Both the position numbers and the translations under genes were made by a program. Below are positions 45,173 to 57,206 of a stretch of DNA of 64,000 nucleotides, piece by piece. The notes beneath the pieces were generated by a model, which worked only from the letters and a program-made list of their open reading frames with translations, was not told the origin of the DNA and ran no database searches. Position 1 is the stretch's first letter, and each line of letters starts with the position of its first letter. Source of the DNA: Hyaloraphidium curvatum (Eukaryota; Monoblepharomycota; Hyaloraphidiomycetes; Hyaloraphidiales; Hyaloraphidiaceae); the NCBI GenBank assembly GCA_025558095.1, contig JAIVFI010000040.1:124001-188000 (forward strand), given 5' to 3'.

Positions 45173-48100
45173 CTACCGCAACTTGTACTTCTCCGCAGCG
45201 TCCTGCAAGGCGTTTGATGCATCCATCAAGCGCGCAACCGCTGCCAGCCCGAGGATGCAACCGGCATCCGTCGCGATCGTCGCAACGAAGGCGAGCATGA
45301 ACCGCGGCGCGAAAACCTTCCAGACCATCAAATGCCGCCTCAAAACGATGCAGCTCAGCATCGAAAGCAATGAAATGCAGGCGACGAGAGAGGAATGAAG
45401 CATGGTAGCTCGTAGCGCCCTCGCGCGTCCCTGGCTCCCTACGCCGGCTTCGCCGAGGCGAATGACAGCAAGGACGGGCACCGCCGCTCCCACCAGGAGA
45501 AACGGCCCCGTGAAGTTGGCCATCACCATGATAGGACTCAGGATGTAGTGCACGTGACGCAGTCCCACGAACCCCATGCCCCAATCCAGGGTCGAGAGCG
45601 CAGCCTGGTGGCCGGTTCGGAAAAAGAAGTGATGGACAACGATTGCGAGCAACCCCGAAACCGGCAGTCCGTCGTCCAAGCTTGCTCCGAGCACCAAAAG
45701 CAAGGCGAAGCACAGTAGAAGATTCGCTGCCCCTTGTCCCCGCTGGAAGAGGACCAGGGTGGCGGTGATGATTGCCAGCCACGCTACGCCGCTGGCCCTC
45801 GTGTTGGTCTCCGATCCAACCAACTTCCACGACGGCCCGTTCTCCCGCGGCCGGCTCGTGACGTCGAGCGAGGCGGGATTCGACCACCAAACAGCCCATG
45901 CCGTGCAGCAAAGTGGTAGCCACACGAAGCGGACGATCGCTGTCTTGGCCCTGTCTACGCCTGCTTCGGACAATGATCCCAGTCCTCCACCCGAGCTCTG
46001 CAAATGCCAGTCCAACCACCAGAAAGCACCGAAAGCAAGCATCAACCCCGGAAACAGAACCGCAAGGATAAAGCTCGGGGCTCCGTGGATCGATGCACGT
46101 CGTGGGATGAGAAGTCCAGAGCCAGACCCCATGCGCTGCGCCAGACCAATGACCATGACCGCCGCAATCGACATAGCATACATAGACACAAGCGAGGGAA
46201 CGCTGGAAGCCGGCGAAGAATAGAATGTCGGCGAGCACGATGGTAGCTGCTCCTCCCGGCAAACCGTCGAATGAGATGAGACAACAATGAGTGCTGTGCA
46301 AACGGCAAGGTGTGCCAGAGTGGATCTAAACGAGGTGGAGTTTGCAGAGCGGTACCAGGAAAACCAAGCCACTAGTACCAAGCCGAGCAGGGCAAGCCGA
46401 AACGTGTAGTAGTCCTCCCAGATGACGTACTGAACACTGCCCATCGATGCCGCTTGGATCAGGGGCAGCACCAGAGGGATGGAGTCTACGACGTTCCGTA
46501 CGCGGAGAGAGGACAGGCGCCGGAAACCATAGACAAAAACAGCCTCGATCGCGACCCCGAGCGCGGATCCTGCAAATCCGCCGACCGCCGCCTGGGTGGC
46601 CAGATTCCAGTGGGACAATGGCCGGTTAGCCATAGCCGAGGACAGTCCCACGAGGCCCCGCACTACGAGGAAGCCCACGAGGCCCCCACGGAGGCCTGCG
46701 ATCACGAGCGTTTCGGGCAAGAATTCCGTGGCGGGAACCGCGGCGAACATGGCGGCAAGGAGCACGACGACACCGGCCGCCATGATCGTGACGTCAAAAT
46801 GCGCCCATAGCTCTCGCAGGACCTGCAAGCTGCCCCGCGTGAACCGCAGGTAGGCAATTGCCGCGTCTTCGGCCCGATCGTCCGAGTCCTTCGATGTCCG
46901 ATGCGCACTTTCGCCCTGTCTAAAGAGACTTTGCAAGGCCGCGAGCTGCGATGCTGGCAGATCTCGCGGCGAAACTTCTGCGTACTTCTCGAGGTATGTC
47001 AGGATCTGCCGGGCATTGGCTTCGTGAACGTCTACGAGCTGTGCCAGCTTCCTCTGGTACGGGACAGTGTGCCGGCTCCATACTAGCTCGGGAACAATAG
47101 AGCCTAAGTTCTGGAAGGGTATCGGAACGCCCATGAGCAGGGCGAGGCTGGGAACGAGGTCGATCTGCGCCACGGTGCGGCAGAGCCCCGCACAGAGGGC
47201 GTCGTACGGATCCTGGCCCGAGTTTCCGTCTAGCTTCGCGGATGCAAGCTTCTCTGCAAACAATTCCAAGCGCCGTTTCTCGTCCATGCTGGCGACGAAC
47301 CCCTGCGGGGAATAGGCAAACACGCCGGCGTCCACTTCGAGAGCGCTGTCCCCGCCGTGATCGCCCTTGGAATCCATGCCGTGATCTCCTAGGACGACAA
47401 GCAGGTCCCCGTCCGCGAGCAGAGCCGCAGTCTCTGCGATGACATCGTCCATTTCCCGAAGCTTCCTCTCCATCTCGGGGTGCGCCGGGCCGTAGCGGTG
47501 TCCTGCATGGTCGACACCGAGAAAATGAGCCACTAGAATGTCCCATGCTCCCCTTTCCCCGCGCAGAGTTGGAAATAGGTGCTTCTGGCATCCTTCATCC
47601 ACCGTATCGAGATCCCACACGTTCAAACTCGGATACGGATAGCTCGCGTTCGGAGACAGCTCCGAAGGAAACAGACCCATCCACGTGTCGTCGCCCATGA
47701 ACACCAGCTCTTTTCCCTGGCCGGTGACGAGCTGGTAAAGCAGGTTGTCCTCCTCCACGGCGGTGCCACCGAAGTTGGACCCAGCCTCGACGAAGGTCGG
47801 CAGCGACCCGGTAACGAGCGCCTTCAGACGCTGCAGCGTCGTTGTCGGCGGATCGGCACGGAATCTCGCCAGAAAGGTATGCAGCGGCCTGTCGCGCAGC
47901 AGACCAGCGAGCCGCTCCATCTTGCCCCTGAAAAAGGAGCACGCATTCCCCTCTGCGCTGGACGAAACGTCCGCCTCTGGGCGTCCAAAGTCGTAGCGCC
48001 AACCATCGATCACGATTAGCACGAGCCGCTTGAACGGGGGGTCCGCGGGACACGCCGCGCCCCCGGTCCCATCGTGCGCTCCGCACTCGCTGCGGTCCGT

Positions 48101-48190
48101 CAGGGCCGTGCGGCTCAGCAGGAATCCCGATGCAAACAGCAGGATCGCGACCGCGTGCAGGACCGCGATCGAGAGGAACCGTAGGAGCAT
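45173..48190 (-). CDS. PIGO: GPI ethanolamine phosphate transferase 3 (PIG-O / Gpi13)
   Basis: Adds the bridging ethanolamine phosphate to the third mannose of GPI anchors in the ER lumen. Intronless, about 1,005 aa. A signal-anchor helix ('FLSIAVLHAVAILLFASGFL') precedes the alkaline-phosphatase-like domain: 'LVLIVIDGWRYDFGRPE', 'TGSLPTFVEAGSNFGGTAVE', 'ELVFMGDDTWMGLFPSELSP', 'VAHFLGVDHAGHRYGPAHPE' and 'LLVVLGDHGMDSKGDHGGDS', with the metal Asp/His residues visible. The C-terminal half has a dozen or so hydrophobic helices. ATG 48190 is the first true ATG. The DGW in place of the commoner DAL/DGA after the first Asp is a small local variation. Start lies 106 bp from that of NDUFAF7. Confidence 0.95.
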   Translation of the reverse strand: MLLRFLSIAVLHAVAILLFASGFLLSRTALTDRSECGAHDGTGGAACPADPPFKRLVLIVIDGWRYDFGRPEADVSSSAEGNACSFFRGKMERLAGLLRDRPLHTFLARFRADPPTTTLQRLKALVTGSLPTFVEAGSNFGGTAVEEDNLLYQLVTGQGKELVFMGDDTWMGLFPSELSPNASYPYPSLNVWDLDTVDEGCQKHLFPTLRGERGAWDILVAHFLGVDHAGHRYGPAHPEMERKLREMDDVIAETAALLADGDLLVVLGDHGMDSKGDHGGDSALEVDAGVFAYSPQGFVASMDEKRRLELFAEKLASAKLDGNSGQDPYDALCAGLCRTVAQIDLVPSLALLMGVPIPFQNLGSIVPELVWSRHTVPYQRKLAQLVDVHEANARQILTYLEKYAEVSPRDLPASQLAALQSLFRQGESAHRTSKDSDDRAEDAAIAYLRFTRGSLQVLRELWAHFDVTIMAAGVVVLLAAMFAAVPATEFLPETLVIAGLRGGLVGFLVVRGLVGLSSAMANRPLSHWNLATQAAVGGFAGSALGVAIEAVFVYGFRRLSSLRVRNVVDSIPLVLPLIQAASMGSVQYVIWEDYYTFRLALLGLVLVAWFSWYRSANSTSFRSTLAHLAVCTALIVVSSHSTVCREEQLPSCSPTFYSSPASSVPSLVSMYAMSIAAVMVIGLAQRMGSGSGLLIPRRASIHGAPSFILAVLFPGLMLAFGAFWWLDWHLQSSGGGLGSLSEAGVDRAKTAIVRFVWLPLCCTAWAVWWSNPASLDVTSRPRENGPSWKLVGSETNTRASGVAWLAIITATLVLFQRGQGAANLLLCFALLLVLGASLDDGLPVSGLLAIVVHHFFFRTGHQAALSTLDWGMGFVGLRHVHYILSPIMVMANFTGPFLLVGAAVPVLAVIRLGEAGVGSQGRARALRATMLHSSLVACISLLSMLSCIVLRRHLMVWKVFAPRFMLAFVATIATDAGCILGLAAVARLMDASNALQDAAEKYKLR

Positions 48191-48296
48191 TGTCGGCACC
48201 ACGTGCCCTTGCGGCGGGATGCGGCGTGCCAGCGATCGACCCTCGGATGCGATCGCGCTCAACAGAACACGGCGTCAACGGCACATTGTGGACCAG

Positions 48297-49910
48297 ATGG
48301 CACTCGGTACGCGTTCGACGGCGCGTTTTACGCGCCTCGCGGGCCAGAGAATCTCGCCCTGTCCTCTTGGTCTCCATGGGACGGCATGCTGTGGCCCGCG
48401 GGCGCCGCGTTCGGACCTGTCATCCCGGCGGCGGATGTCCTCCGAGCGCGCCAAGGGCAAGGCGGTGCCTACGATGAATCATTGGGACATGATGCGCTTC
48501 AAGGACCACGAGCGGCCCGAGCCGGTGCCCGTCGCGGAGTACACTGCCCTCGATTCGGCAAAGGCAGCCAAGCTGCGACAGCCGCCTACGACGGCGCGAA
48601 TGCTCACGCGGGACTTCATCGAGGATGCTCTGTACAACCCTCACTATGGCTACTTTACCAAGAGGGCGAACATTTTCCGCTGGGACGAGCCGCCGGAGTT
48701 TGGCGCTCTCCTCGACGAGCTGGACTTCACGGACAAGGTCGCCCGACTGTACGCACAGCTGGAGCCGCAGGCCGCGCAAGTCATGGGAGACGGAGCGCAA
48801 CAGCTGTGGCACACGCCCGTGGAGCTCTTCCGGCCCTGGTACGGCTACGCCGTTGCCAACTACATCCTGACGGGGCACCGCCGCCGGGAAGAGCGGGAGA
48901 ACGCGGCCAGGGACCTCCTGATCTTTGAGGTCGGCGGAGGCAACGGTACCATGATGATGAACGTGCTGGACTATCTGCGGGAGCGCGCGCCCGACCTCTA
49001 CGGCAGAACACGGTACACCGTCATCGAGATCTCGCCCAAGCTGTCGCGACAGCAGGCAAAGCTACTTGCGGACGTCAAGTCCTCTCACCCGCGGGCCTTT
49101 CTTGTGAACAAGAGCATCTTCGAGTGGGACCAGTTTGTACCGGACGAGTGCTTTTTCCTGGCGTCGGAAGTCATCGTGGGTGCCTTCCCTAACCCTTGGC
49201 TCGCGATCTCACCCGAATCCCAATCAGGACAACTTTGCACACGATGTCATTCGGTACGATACCGCGACCTTTGAGCCCCGCCAGGGCCTTGTCCTGGTGT
49301 CCGAGAGCGGAGACTACTCGGAGGCTTTCGAAGAGGTGTCCGACCCTCTGATCTCAAAGTTTCTGGCCGTCGCGGAACGAATCGGCTACGCGAGCCCGGC
49401 TCGGAAATGGTCGTCCTTCTGGCGCCTTAGGAACGTGTTCCCGTTCGCACCCAACCTCTCCGAAGCAGAGTTCATCCCAGTCAGGACCATGGAACTGTTC
49501 CAGAGGTTGCACGACTACTTTCCCGCGCACAGGCTTGTGCTTTCGGACTTTTCCATGCTGCCAGACACCGTGCCAGGCACGAACGGGCCGGTGGTGCAGA
49601 TCCGCCATCAGCAGTCCATGATTCCTTGGTAGGTGAACCGCAGCAGCGTGAGTGACTCTGACCGCGAGAACTCGTCTGCAGCACCACCCACCTGGTCCAG
49701 CCCGGGCGCTTCGACATCTTCTTCCCCTCGGACTTTGAGCTCCTGAGAGCGTTGTATGCTCTTGTATGCCACCGGAACGGAGAGGACGTCTCCGTTCAGA
49801 CGCAGAGGCAGTTCATGGAGGCATGGTCGGATCCAGAAAAAACGACGACGCTTTCGGGCGAGAGGCCGATGCTAAGCATGTACACAAACATGAAATGGTT
49901 GCTCTCCTAG
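48297..49910 (+). CDS. NDUFAF7/MidA-type mitochondrial methyltransferase (DUF185 family)
   Basis: Family members symmetrically dimethylate an arginine of complex I subunit NDUFS2 during assembly. ATG 48297 gives an Arg/Ser/Thr-rich leader ('MALGTRSTARFTRLAGQR') that suits mitochondrial import. Core: 'TARMLTRDFIEDALYNPHYG', 'LLIFEVGGGNGTMMMNVLDY' (SAM-binding glycine loop), 'YTVIEISPKLSRQQ', intron 49169-49219, 'DNFAHDVIRYDTATFEPRQG', 'EFIPVRTMELFQRLHDYFPA' and 'HRLVLSDFSMLP'. A second intron (about 49630-49681) joins 'IRHQQSMIPCTTHLVQPGRF' to the C-terminus 'MYTNMKWLLS', stop 49908-49910. It could instead be a paralogue with another target. Confidence 0.82.
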
Positions 49911-50038
49911 ATACCTTTTGCTCTTACGCGAGAGGTCCGTTTCCTGCTAGGGGTCGACGCCTCGACACAGCCCGACCGCGGCGAGCCGGAGACCACTCAC
50001 GAACCCCGGTGACACCCCGGACAGGCCGCCTCAATGCA

Positions 50039-51596
50039 ATGGAGGGCTCGGCCTCACCGTCCTCAATAGCCGGTCCCGACGTTGAAGAGGCCGAAACGCC
50101 GGTTCTGGAACCGCAGGCGAAGCGGACGCATGGCAAAGGTCGGCGGGGACGCACGACGCGACGGGGGTCAACCTCCGAGGCATCGACTTCCGGAGGAGGC
50201 CACCTGGCCCTTCAGCGGACCCTGTCTGGTGGAGTCGGAGGATCAGGCTCGGCCGCGAGGCCCAAGGGCGGCAAGCCGCGGTGGTACAACCAGGCCTTCC
50301 TGGTCTTCCTTGCGCTGAAGCAAGCCGGGACGCCGCTGCCGAGGGGCGAGCTCATCAAGCGCGCACTGGAGCTCGATAAGAAGATCGGGAGCGAGAGGGG
50401 CCTGCCCCCGTGCTTCACGGGGAAGGTGGGGGATCTCTGCCACCTTCAACGGCTCGCGATCTCAACCCCCGGCTTCGGCCCATGCCCCGCATAGACGCCG
50501 CAGAATTCCTGTTCGGCCGTTCTCACGGAGAACAGGGACAAGTACTTTGTCTCGCACAAGCCGCCGGGGGCGCCGGCGACCATCTTCTCTCTCGCCTACC
50601 AGCCCTACGACTTTGCGGACGCCAAGAAGAAGTACGACGAATGGACTGCGCTCCTTGTGGAGCACGATTACCCCATTTTCTTCGGAGGCATCAAGTGGTA
50701 CGACGAAGTGGAGTCGGGGAACGCGAAGAAGAAGGCGCCGTCGAGGCAGGGCTACGATTCCATCGGGATCAGCCCCCTCCTCTCGCATCCGGATCTTCCT
50801 CCTGTCGGCTCCTGGGATATCGGCTCGTCCAGGAGCGTTTCCGATGCCCGTTCGCGGATGCCCCACAGCGATTCGCTGCCGACGCTTTGCGTGGATCTCG
50901 ACCAGTGGTTCGAGAGCGATCCGCCGACGGTCCTGACCCACACGTTCGAGCCGGATGCGGGACTGGACGGCGATCGAAGCGTCGAAGATGCATCTTGTGG
51001 GGGCTTTGTCGGGCGCGCTGGGGTCCTTGGCACTTTGCACGTGGGCACCGCAAGATCCGACCTCCCGACATCTGTGCACGACATTGTCGAGGTCAGGGAG
51101 TCTTCGATCCCCAACGCCGGCCGCGGCGTCTTTGCCAAGCGCAGGATCCCCAAGCACACCATTCTGGGCTTCTACTTTGGTGTCCCAATGACGGAAGACG
51201 AGTTCGACTGCGTCAAGGAGAAGACGGGCTTGGCGTCGCAGTACGCGGTGGGTGCCGCGCTTGGCTGCGCTCACCCGCGCCAACGCACCCTTTGCAGATC
51301 CGATACCGCTTCACGGTGCTCGATGCGACGGATGAGAAAGGAGAGCCGTACCCGCCTTTCATCTGCCCGTTCCACTACATCAACGAGGATCCCTCGCGGA
51401 GGAACGCTGCGTTCAAGGAAGGCAACGTCGTGAACCAGATCTACGTCGAAGCCATCCAGGACATCGAACCCGGGGAGGAGATCTTTGTCTCTTACGGCAC
51501 CGAGATTGACAGGTGGGAAGGCCCCGAAGCCGGGCTGCCGCAGCTGACGGGACGCCGCCCAGATCGTCCTGGCAATCCAACACCGATACCGAGTAA
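50039..51596 (+). CDS. SET-domain protein with N-terminal winged-helix-like module
   Basis: Basic Ser/Arg-rich N-terminus, then 'RWYNQAFLVFLALKQAGTPL' and 'ELIKRALELDKKIGSERGLP', a helix-turn-helix-like module, with an intron (near 50425) leading to 'NRDKYFVSHKPPGAPATIFS'. The SET domain starts 'VEVRESSIPNAGRGVFAKRR', 'KHTILGFYFGVPM'; after an intron (51248-51298) come 'FHYINEDPSRRNAAF' and 'NQIYVEAIQDIEPGEEIFVS' with 'YGTEIDR'. A last intron ending at 51561 would end the protein at 51594-51596; without it the frame runs to 51684. SET proteins methylate lysines; the substrate is unknown. The expected NHxC-like core is replaced by 'HYINED', so activity is doubtful. An out-of-frame ATG at 50034 sits just before the start. 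Confidence 0.72.
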
Positions 51597-51832
51597 CCAC
51601 CAGAATATCCTGTACTTAGGCGAACCGAGCCCCTCTCGGTCCATTAATTTCTGTGTTTCAATTAGATCTTTCTCTGCGTGCTAGGCGCAGTCCTGGCCCG
51701 AAGTCTCAAAGGGACGCCCGTCACGCAGCTTCCGAGCCGGATCCCGAAGCATGCTCGGCACGAGGTCCGTGGACATTCGCTGCGGGCCTTCTGACGTCGA
51801 TTGGTGACGCCGATGCGCACAGCGAGGCGGCC

Positions 51833-54800
51833 ATGTCGGACCGCGGCGGGGAGCATTCCGAAGGCGACAGCTCCGCGCCCGCCCGTCGCTCCGCGCGCAC
51901 CGCAAAGGCAGCGGCAGCGGCGGGAACGGCTGGCAAGAGCCTGGAAAGCCGAATGCGGGATCAGGACGAGGCCGGCGACGACCTGCGGAAGGAGAGCGAT
52001 TCGGAGGGGGGCCACTCGGCGGACGACTCCGGGGACGAGGAGGTCGTGCCGCAGAAACGCAAGGCGCGCGCGCAGAAGAAGGATCCAGCTGCTGCAAAGA
52101 AAGCAAAGACCCAGATCGAGGAAGGAGGAGGACGCCAGAATGGTGTGTTCGCCGTCTGCGCATCTCGCCGTCATTCTCACTTCTCTTCCCAGCTGGCCGC
52201 CCTGGCAACAGCAGAAGTGCGCGGGCCAAGCCTACAGCAAAAGTATGTGTTGCTTGCGCGCGCCCTCGCGTTCTTCTAATCTTGTTCTCTCTCCACTTCG
52301 CCCAGCTCGACGGAGACTCTATCTTCCAGGTCGTGGCGTCCAGCGAGAGCAGTCTCGAGGCAGCAGTTGCAGACTGGCTCGCCGCCTACAGCGAAGACAA
52401 AGTTGCCGCAACGTGCGAGCTCCTCAACTTCTTGCTCCAGGCAAGTTGCCCCGCTTCCAGCGTGCGCTTCACTGTTGTCTCATTTCAAGTTCCAACGGCA
52501 GGCGGCCGGGTACCCGGGCAACTCCTTGGACGTCTCGGTGCTCGAGGATCCGGACGGGAACGACATCTCGGAGATCCTCGAAGCATTGAATCTGCGGATC
52601 GAAAAGGGCGAGATCAAGAACGAGGAAGTGTCGCTGCAAGAGTACCCGCTCATCAGCCGCAAGTACGCAGCAAAGAAGAGTCAACCGGGGGAGCAGAACA
52701 AGTTTGCCAAGGGCCTGCGGCAGTGGTGGATCAGGTGGATCGAAAGGATGCGACACAACATCCTCCACGGTGCGCGTGTTCACGGATCGTGTTTGCCGAG
52801 TCTCACCCCCTTCGCGCAGCCCGCGAAGAAGACGATCAGGAGAACGACGCCGCCACCCAGAGCTACGCGTGGGATGTTCTCAAGGTCTACACGCTGACGC
52901 TCTCCTCGTCGCCCATGAGGCACTTGAGGCACACCGCCACCTTTGCTGCTCTTGCGATGTGCTCGGGATTGTGCCAAGCGGGCCGAAAGGCGGCCGATGA
53001 AGAGGCATCCCTGCAACGCCAGCTTCAGGCGGAGAAGTCCAAGACGGGCAAACGCCACGAGACGCTCCAAAGCCGACAGAAGGAACTGGAATCGATGCGC
53101 AAGGCGATCGATGTCGAGTGCGCGGAGATTTTCAACGGGTAGGTATTCTGTCAGCGCCTCAACTGCTGGTGTTCTCATTCAATCCGCCCCACTGAAGCGT
53201 CTTTGTCCACCGGTATCGCGACGTCGACGCCTTGATTCGCAGCGATTGCATTCGGGAGCTCGGCGCATGGATCAAGACGTATCCCGAGACATTCCTTGAT
53301 GCGCAGTATCTGCGATACGCCGGCTGGATGATGAGCGACCGGACTCCAAAGACGCGCCTCCCGTCCGTCGTTTTCCTCAAGGACTTGCTCAGGGACCCGC
53401 AGGCGGCCACCGTTTTCGTCCCCGGTCTACGTCAGTTCCTGGAGCGGTTCAGGCCGCGCTTGCTCGACATCGCTCAGAGGGACACCGATCGAAGGTGCAG
53501 AGAGGAAGCGGCTCAGGTAGGAACGCCCGCCTTGCAGACAACCATCGTTGTCTAACTTCAGCCGCAAAGGTCGTCGTCGATGCGGCGCTGCTCGGAGCCC
53601 TGGGTGAGGAGGACGAAATCGATGATGCCATCCTGCCCATGCTTTTCGACGAGAACGGGATCGTTCGGCAAGCGGCTGCGAAGCATTTCGTCAACCTCTG
53701 GAAGACTTCGAGCGAAGATCTCGTCGCCGGAGCGCAAGACAACCTCACCGCCTCCCACGGCCAACTAAAGGCTCTCGTGCAACTCGTCTGCAAAGCCCTG
53801 CTCACGATCGACGGAAAGACCGGCGGCGAAGTGCCATTTACAGAGGAGCATGCACTTCAGATCCCCGAGCTCGGATTCTGGTACATGCACGAAGCCGCGA
53901 GTCTGGCGGGCGACGAACTCGACGGCGCTGCGCGGATGGGTTTTGCGATCGAGTCGCTCTTGGATGTGGATGACTGGAGCAAGGACGCCTTGATGGTCGG
54001 TCTGGCACATGCCGAATCGCGTGACTCGATGCTGACTTAGTCACTTCACAGAACTGGAAGGACATCCTCAAGTACCTGCTTCACGACTTTTCGTCGCCTC
54101 AGCGAGCTTCTGGTCGGAAAGCGCAACAGCAGCAGGCTGCGAGCCCGCTGGCTTTGAGCGCCGATGAAGAGGCAACCATGCTCTCTATCCTGAGGGCCAG
54201 CATTGACGAGAACCGGCGCCACGACGAGAAGGGCGACGACGATGCCGAAACGACCAGGCTTGAGCTCAGCCGAAAGCTTGCCGAAGACGTAACTCGGCTG
54301 CTCGCAAAGTACCAGGCTGATCCCAAGTGCACGGCTGAAGTCGTGTCGCTCGTCCAGCGCATCGATCCGGACATCTGGTTCGGCTCGCGGGTGCTTCGCG
54401 TGGGTTTGCTTTCCGCTCTCGTCAACGGAAAGAACTCACGTCCCTGTCGCCAGACACAAGAAGCGCTTGTCGAAGAGCTTCTGCGTGTCCTGCTTAGGAG
54501 CACTGACTCCGGTATCCTGATGCAGACCGCTGTTGCTCTCCGACATCTGCTCTCGAGTCCAAGCGGAGCGCGTGCGGCCAAGGACGGCAAGAGCAGGAGG
54601 AAATCGGCTGCCGCCGATACCCCGGCCAGGGACGTGATAGCGGGAAGCGTGCGGCGCAAGATCGCGGAGGCGTGCGAGGAAATTCTGCTGTCCGGCCTGG
54701 ACGCCAATTTGGATTCTCTGCAGGACCTTGCGACGTCGGACCATTGGGACCTTTCGAGTGCAAGCTCTTCGCTGACGACCGTGCAGTCTTGCGTGAAGCG

Positions 54801-57170
54801 GTTGGACGCTCTGATTGGGCACATCAACGTCGCGGATATCCTTTCCTCATCCGACATTCCCGCCGAGAAGAGCCTCTTCAGCATAGCTCTGAAGACAGCA
54901 GAGCAGAGCGCGCAGGCACTGCAGCAGGCGCAGAACCTCCTCGAGTCCGCACAGCTACCGACCTCTGCCGAACCCTTGGCAAGGACTCTGGAGCACGTTG
55001 CCCTCCTATGCCTGGAGATCCTGTTGCGCGACGTTCTATTCGAAGCTTGGACTGCAGCTGACGCGCATCACGTGCGGAGGGATGCAGACGAGATCGATTC
55101 TGCGACCCACGGTGGAGCCGCATCAGCCGCCGAGGCGCCCGACGAAGCCGCCGCCGCTGCCGCCAAGAAGCGCATCGAGGACAAGCTTGTGCCGCTCGCA
55201 AAGCTCTGCAGCGCCTTCTTGGGCAGCCAGGCGGATGTCCCTTTGGGCATTCGTGCGACATCTGTCAAGATCCTTGCCGCTAGCGCCGCGCTTGCGCAGA
55301 GCGACCTCGCAACGTCGCGTTCTCTCCAATCGGCTTTCGAATCCGTCATTGGGCGAGCTCTCACCGAGGTTCCGCGTGTAGTGGACCGATGCGTTGCCGT
55401 CACCAGCGGTCTCTTGCCTGCACTTGAGCGGTCTGCGGGAGATGACAGCGACAACGACGAGGAAGACAGGCGGACTGTTGCTTTCCCGACGCCGAAGCTT
55501 CCCGGATGCATCGTGCGTCAGGTTCGCTACCAGATGAATCTGCTCGTTGCGCAAGCCGTGAAGATGGTCAGGGGCCGTTATCTTCCCGAGGATGCCGCTC
55601 CCTCCATGCTGAAGTGGCTCGGTGTCAGCGAAGAGTACGAGCGGGCCATCATGCAACCGTTCGCAGAGCGCAAGGACGGTGTCTCCGCCACGGACGTTTC
55701 CGGGGGCCCGGGCGAGATCGTGATGCTACAAGCCTTCTGGGACAAGGTCGTCGGAGCGGTCCTTGGCGATTGGCTGGTCGGCGAGCAAGCCAGATCCCTG
55801 TTGCAACTCACTGCCCAGCTCAACACCGCCCGTGCCCAAGCCGAGACGCTGGACCAGATCAAGGAGGGGCTGAAGAGGGTTCTCGACGATGTCGTGGTCG
55901 GCTCGCTTAACGAGGTAATGTGTGGTCTGGTCCCTGCCGGCGGGGATTGACAAGCCTTCCTCCGCACACAGTCGGTGTTGCTCTTCACACAAGGTCAGGT
56001 TCCCACCTTGGACCACACGCTTCACCTTGCACGCTTCCTTTCCAACGACATCAAGACCTGGAGCACCTTGCTGCAACCGGGAAAGATCGCTGCCACGAAA
56101 AGGGACGCAGCTTTGGACCAGCTTGCCAGCTGCCTGTACAGCATTGGCGCCTGCATTGCCGACCGCGCCGGTGACGTCCTGAGTAGCTCGACAGCAGTGA
56201 TGCCGTCGCTGCAGGGGAAGAAGAATCTGGCAAGAATCAACGAGGGATGGAGGGCTTGTGTCTTGCTGGGCACAGGAGCTCTCCAGGCCATGGGTTTGAT
56301 TGCCGAGAAGAAGACCGAGGCGCTCAAGATCGACGAAACCGAGCGCAAGAGGTTGCAGGCCAAGATCGCACAGGTTGCGTACGTTATCTCACTTCAGTTT
56401 AACTCTTCGCCTGTGCTAACGTTCTCTGTGCAGGATCGCTCCGTTGAAAAGGCTGCTCGACGGCAAAGGGCTGAAGCCATCGCCATCGAGCTCCGAATGG
56501 GAAAGCTACTTCAGTTTCGTGCGGCTCTTGGAAGGAAAGCAGACGGAAGCCGATCGCAGGAAGGCCGCGAAAGCCGTCAGCGTTGCTCCCTCGAGAGGCA
56601 GGTTTGCCACGGATGCCAGCGATTCTAGCGCTGACGGACGTTTCGATGACAGAGGCCACCCCTGCTGCGAAAGGTGCCAAGAAGCGGCCGAGGAAGTCCC
56701 TAACGTTCAAGCCGGCAGATGAAGTCCAAGACCTGCTGGAAGCCGAGCTCCCTCGCCCGAAACCTAGCCGCACATCCACCAGGGCGAAACCGACCAAGGC
56801 ATACGAGGAGGAGGCTGACTCCGATGCTGAGATGCAGGCCGTGGATGACATCGCATCCAACGCGGACTCCGACATTCGCTCCCCTGCGCCGGCCTCGTAC
56901 GTTCCGTCCCCGAAGCCGGCATCCGATGCGGCGGGAGGGAGCGACGAGGAGGAGGACAGCGCGCCGGTTAGGCAACGACGGCCCCGGCCGGAGTTCAAGC
57001 TTTTCGAAGAGGAAGCCCCCGAGGAGAACAGCGAAAACGACGATGAGCTTCCGAACGTCAGCGAACTCATCCGTGCTGCTTTCCAAACTGGGAAGAGGAA
57101 GGATGTGGACGATGGGGCGGGACAGCGGCCCGCGGAAATCAGGCGGAAGAAGATCCGGATCGGAGAGTAA
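51833..57170 (+). CDS. SCC3: Cohesin subunit STAG / SCC3
   Basis: HEAT-repeat subunit of cohesin. Acidic/basic N-terminus ('MSDRGGEHSEGDSSAPARRS', 'VVPQKRKARAQKKDPAAAKK'). Conserved core: 'SSLEAAVADWLAAYSEDKVA', 'ATCELLNFLLQ', 'VSLQEYPLISRKYAAKK', then the stromalin region 'NGVFVHRYRDVDALIRSDCI', 'RELGAWIKTYPETFLDAQYL', 'RYAGWMMSDRTPKTRLP'. Later HEAT repeats include 'LLGALGEEDEIDDAILPMLF', 'ENGIVRQAAAKHFVNLWKTS' and 'IDPDIWFGSRVLRVGLLSAL'. The C-terminus is acidic and ends 'RRKKIRIGE'. About ten introns of 50-70 nt (for example near 52145, 52260, 52445, 52770, 53145, 53515, 54035, 55915 and 56380). Internal joins approximate. Confidence 0.92.
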
Positions 57171-57206
57171 TGGTATCGTGTTTCATACCCGTGACTATAC
57201 CCGTGA

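Noticed and set aside
48030..48296. Extended N-terminus of the NDUFAF7-like protein from 48030
   Set aside because: It would overlap the PIG-O start on the other strand; ATG 48297 gives a proper presequence.
49354..50154. Minus-strand open frames around the NDUFAF7/SET boundary
   Set aside because: No splice logic or family match; plus-strand genes account for the region.
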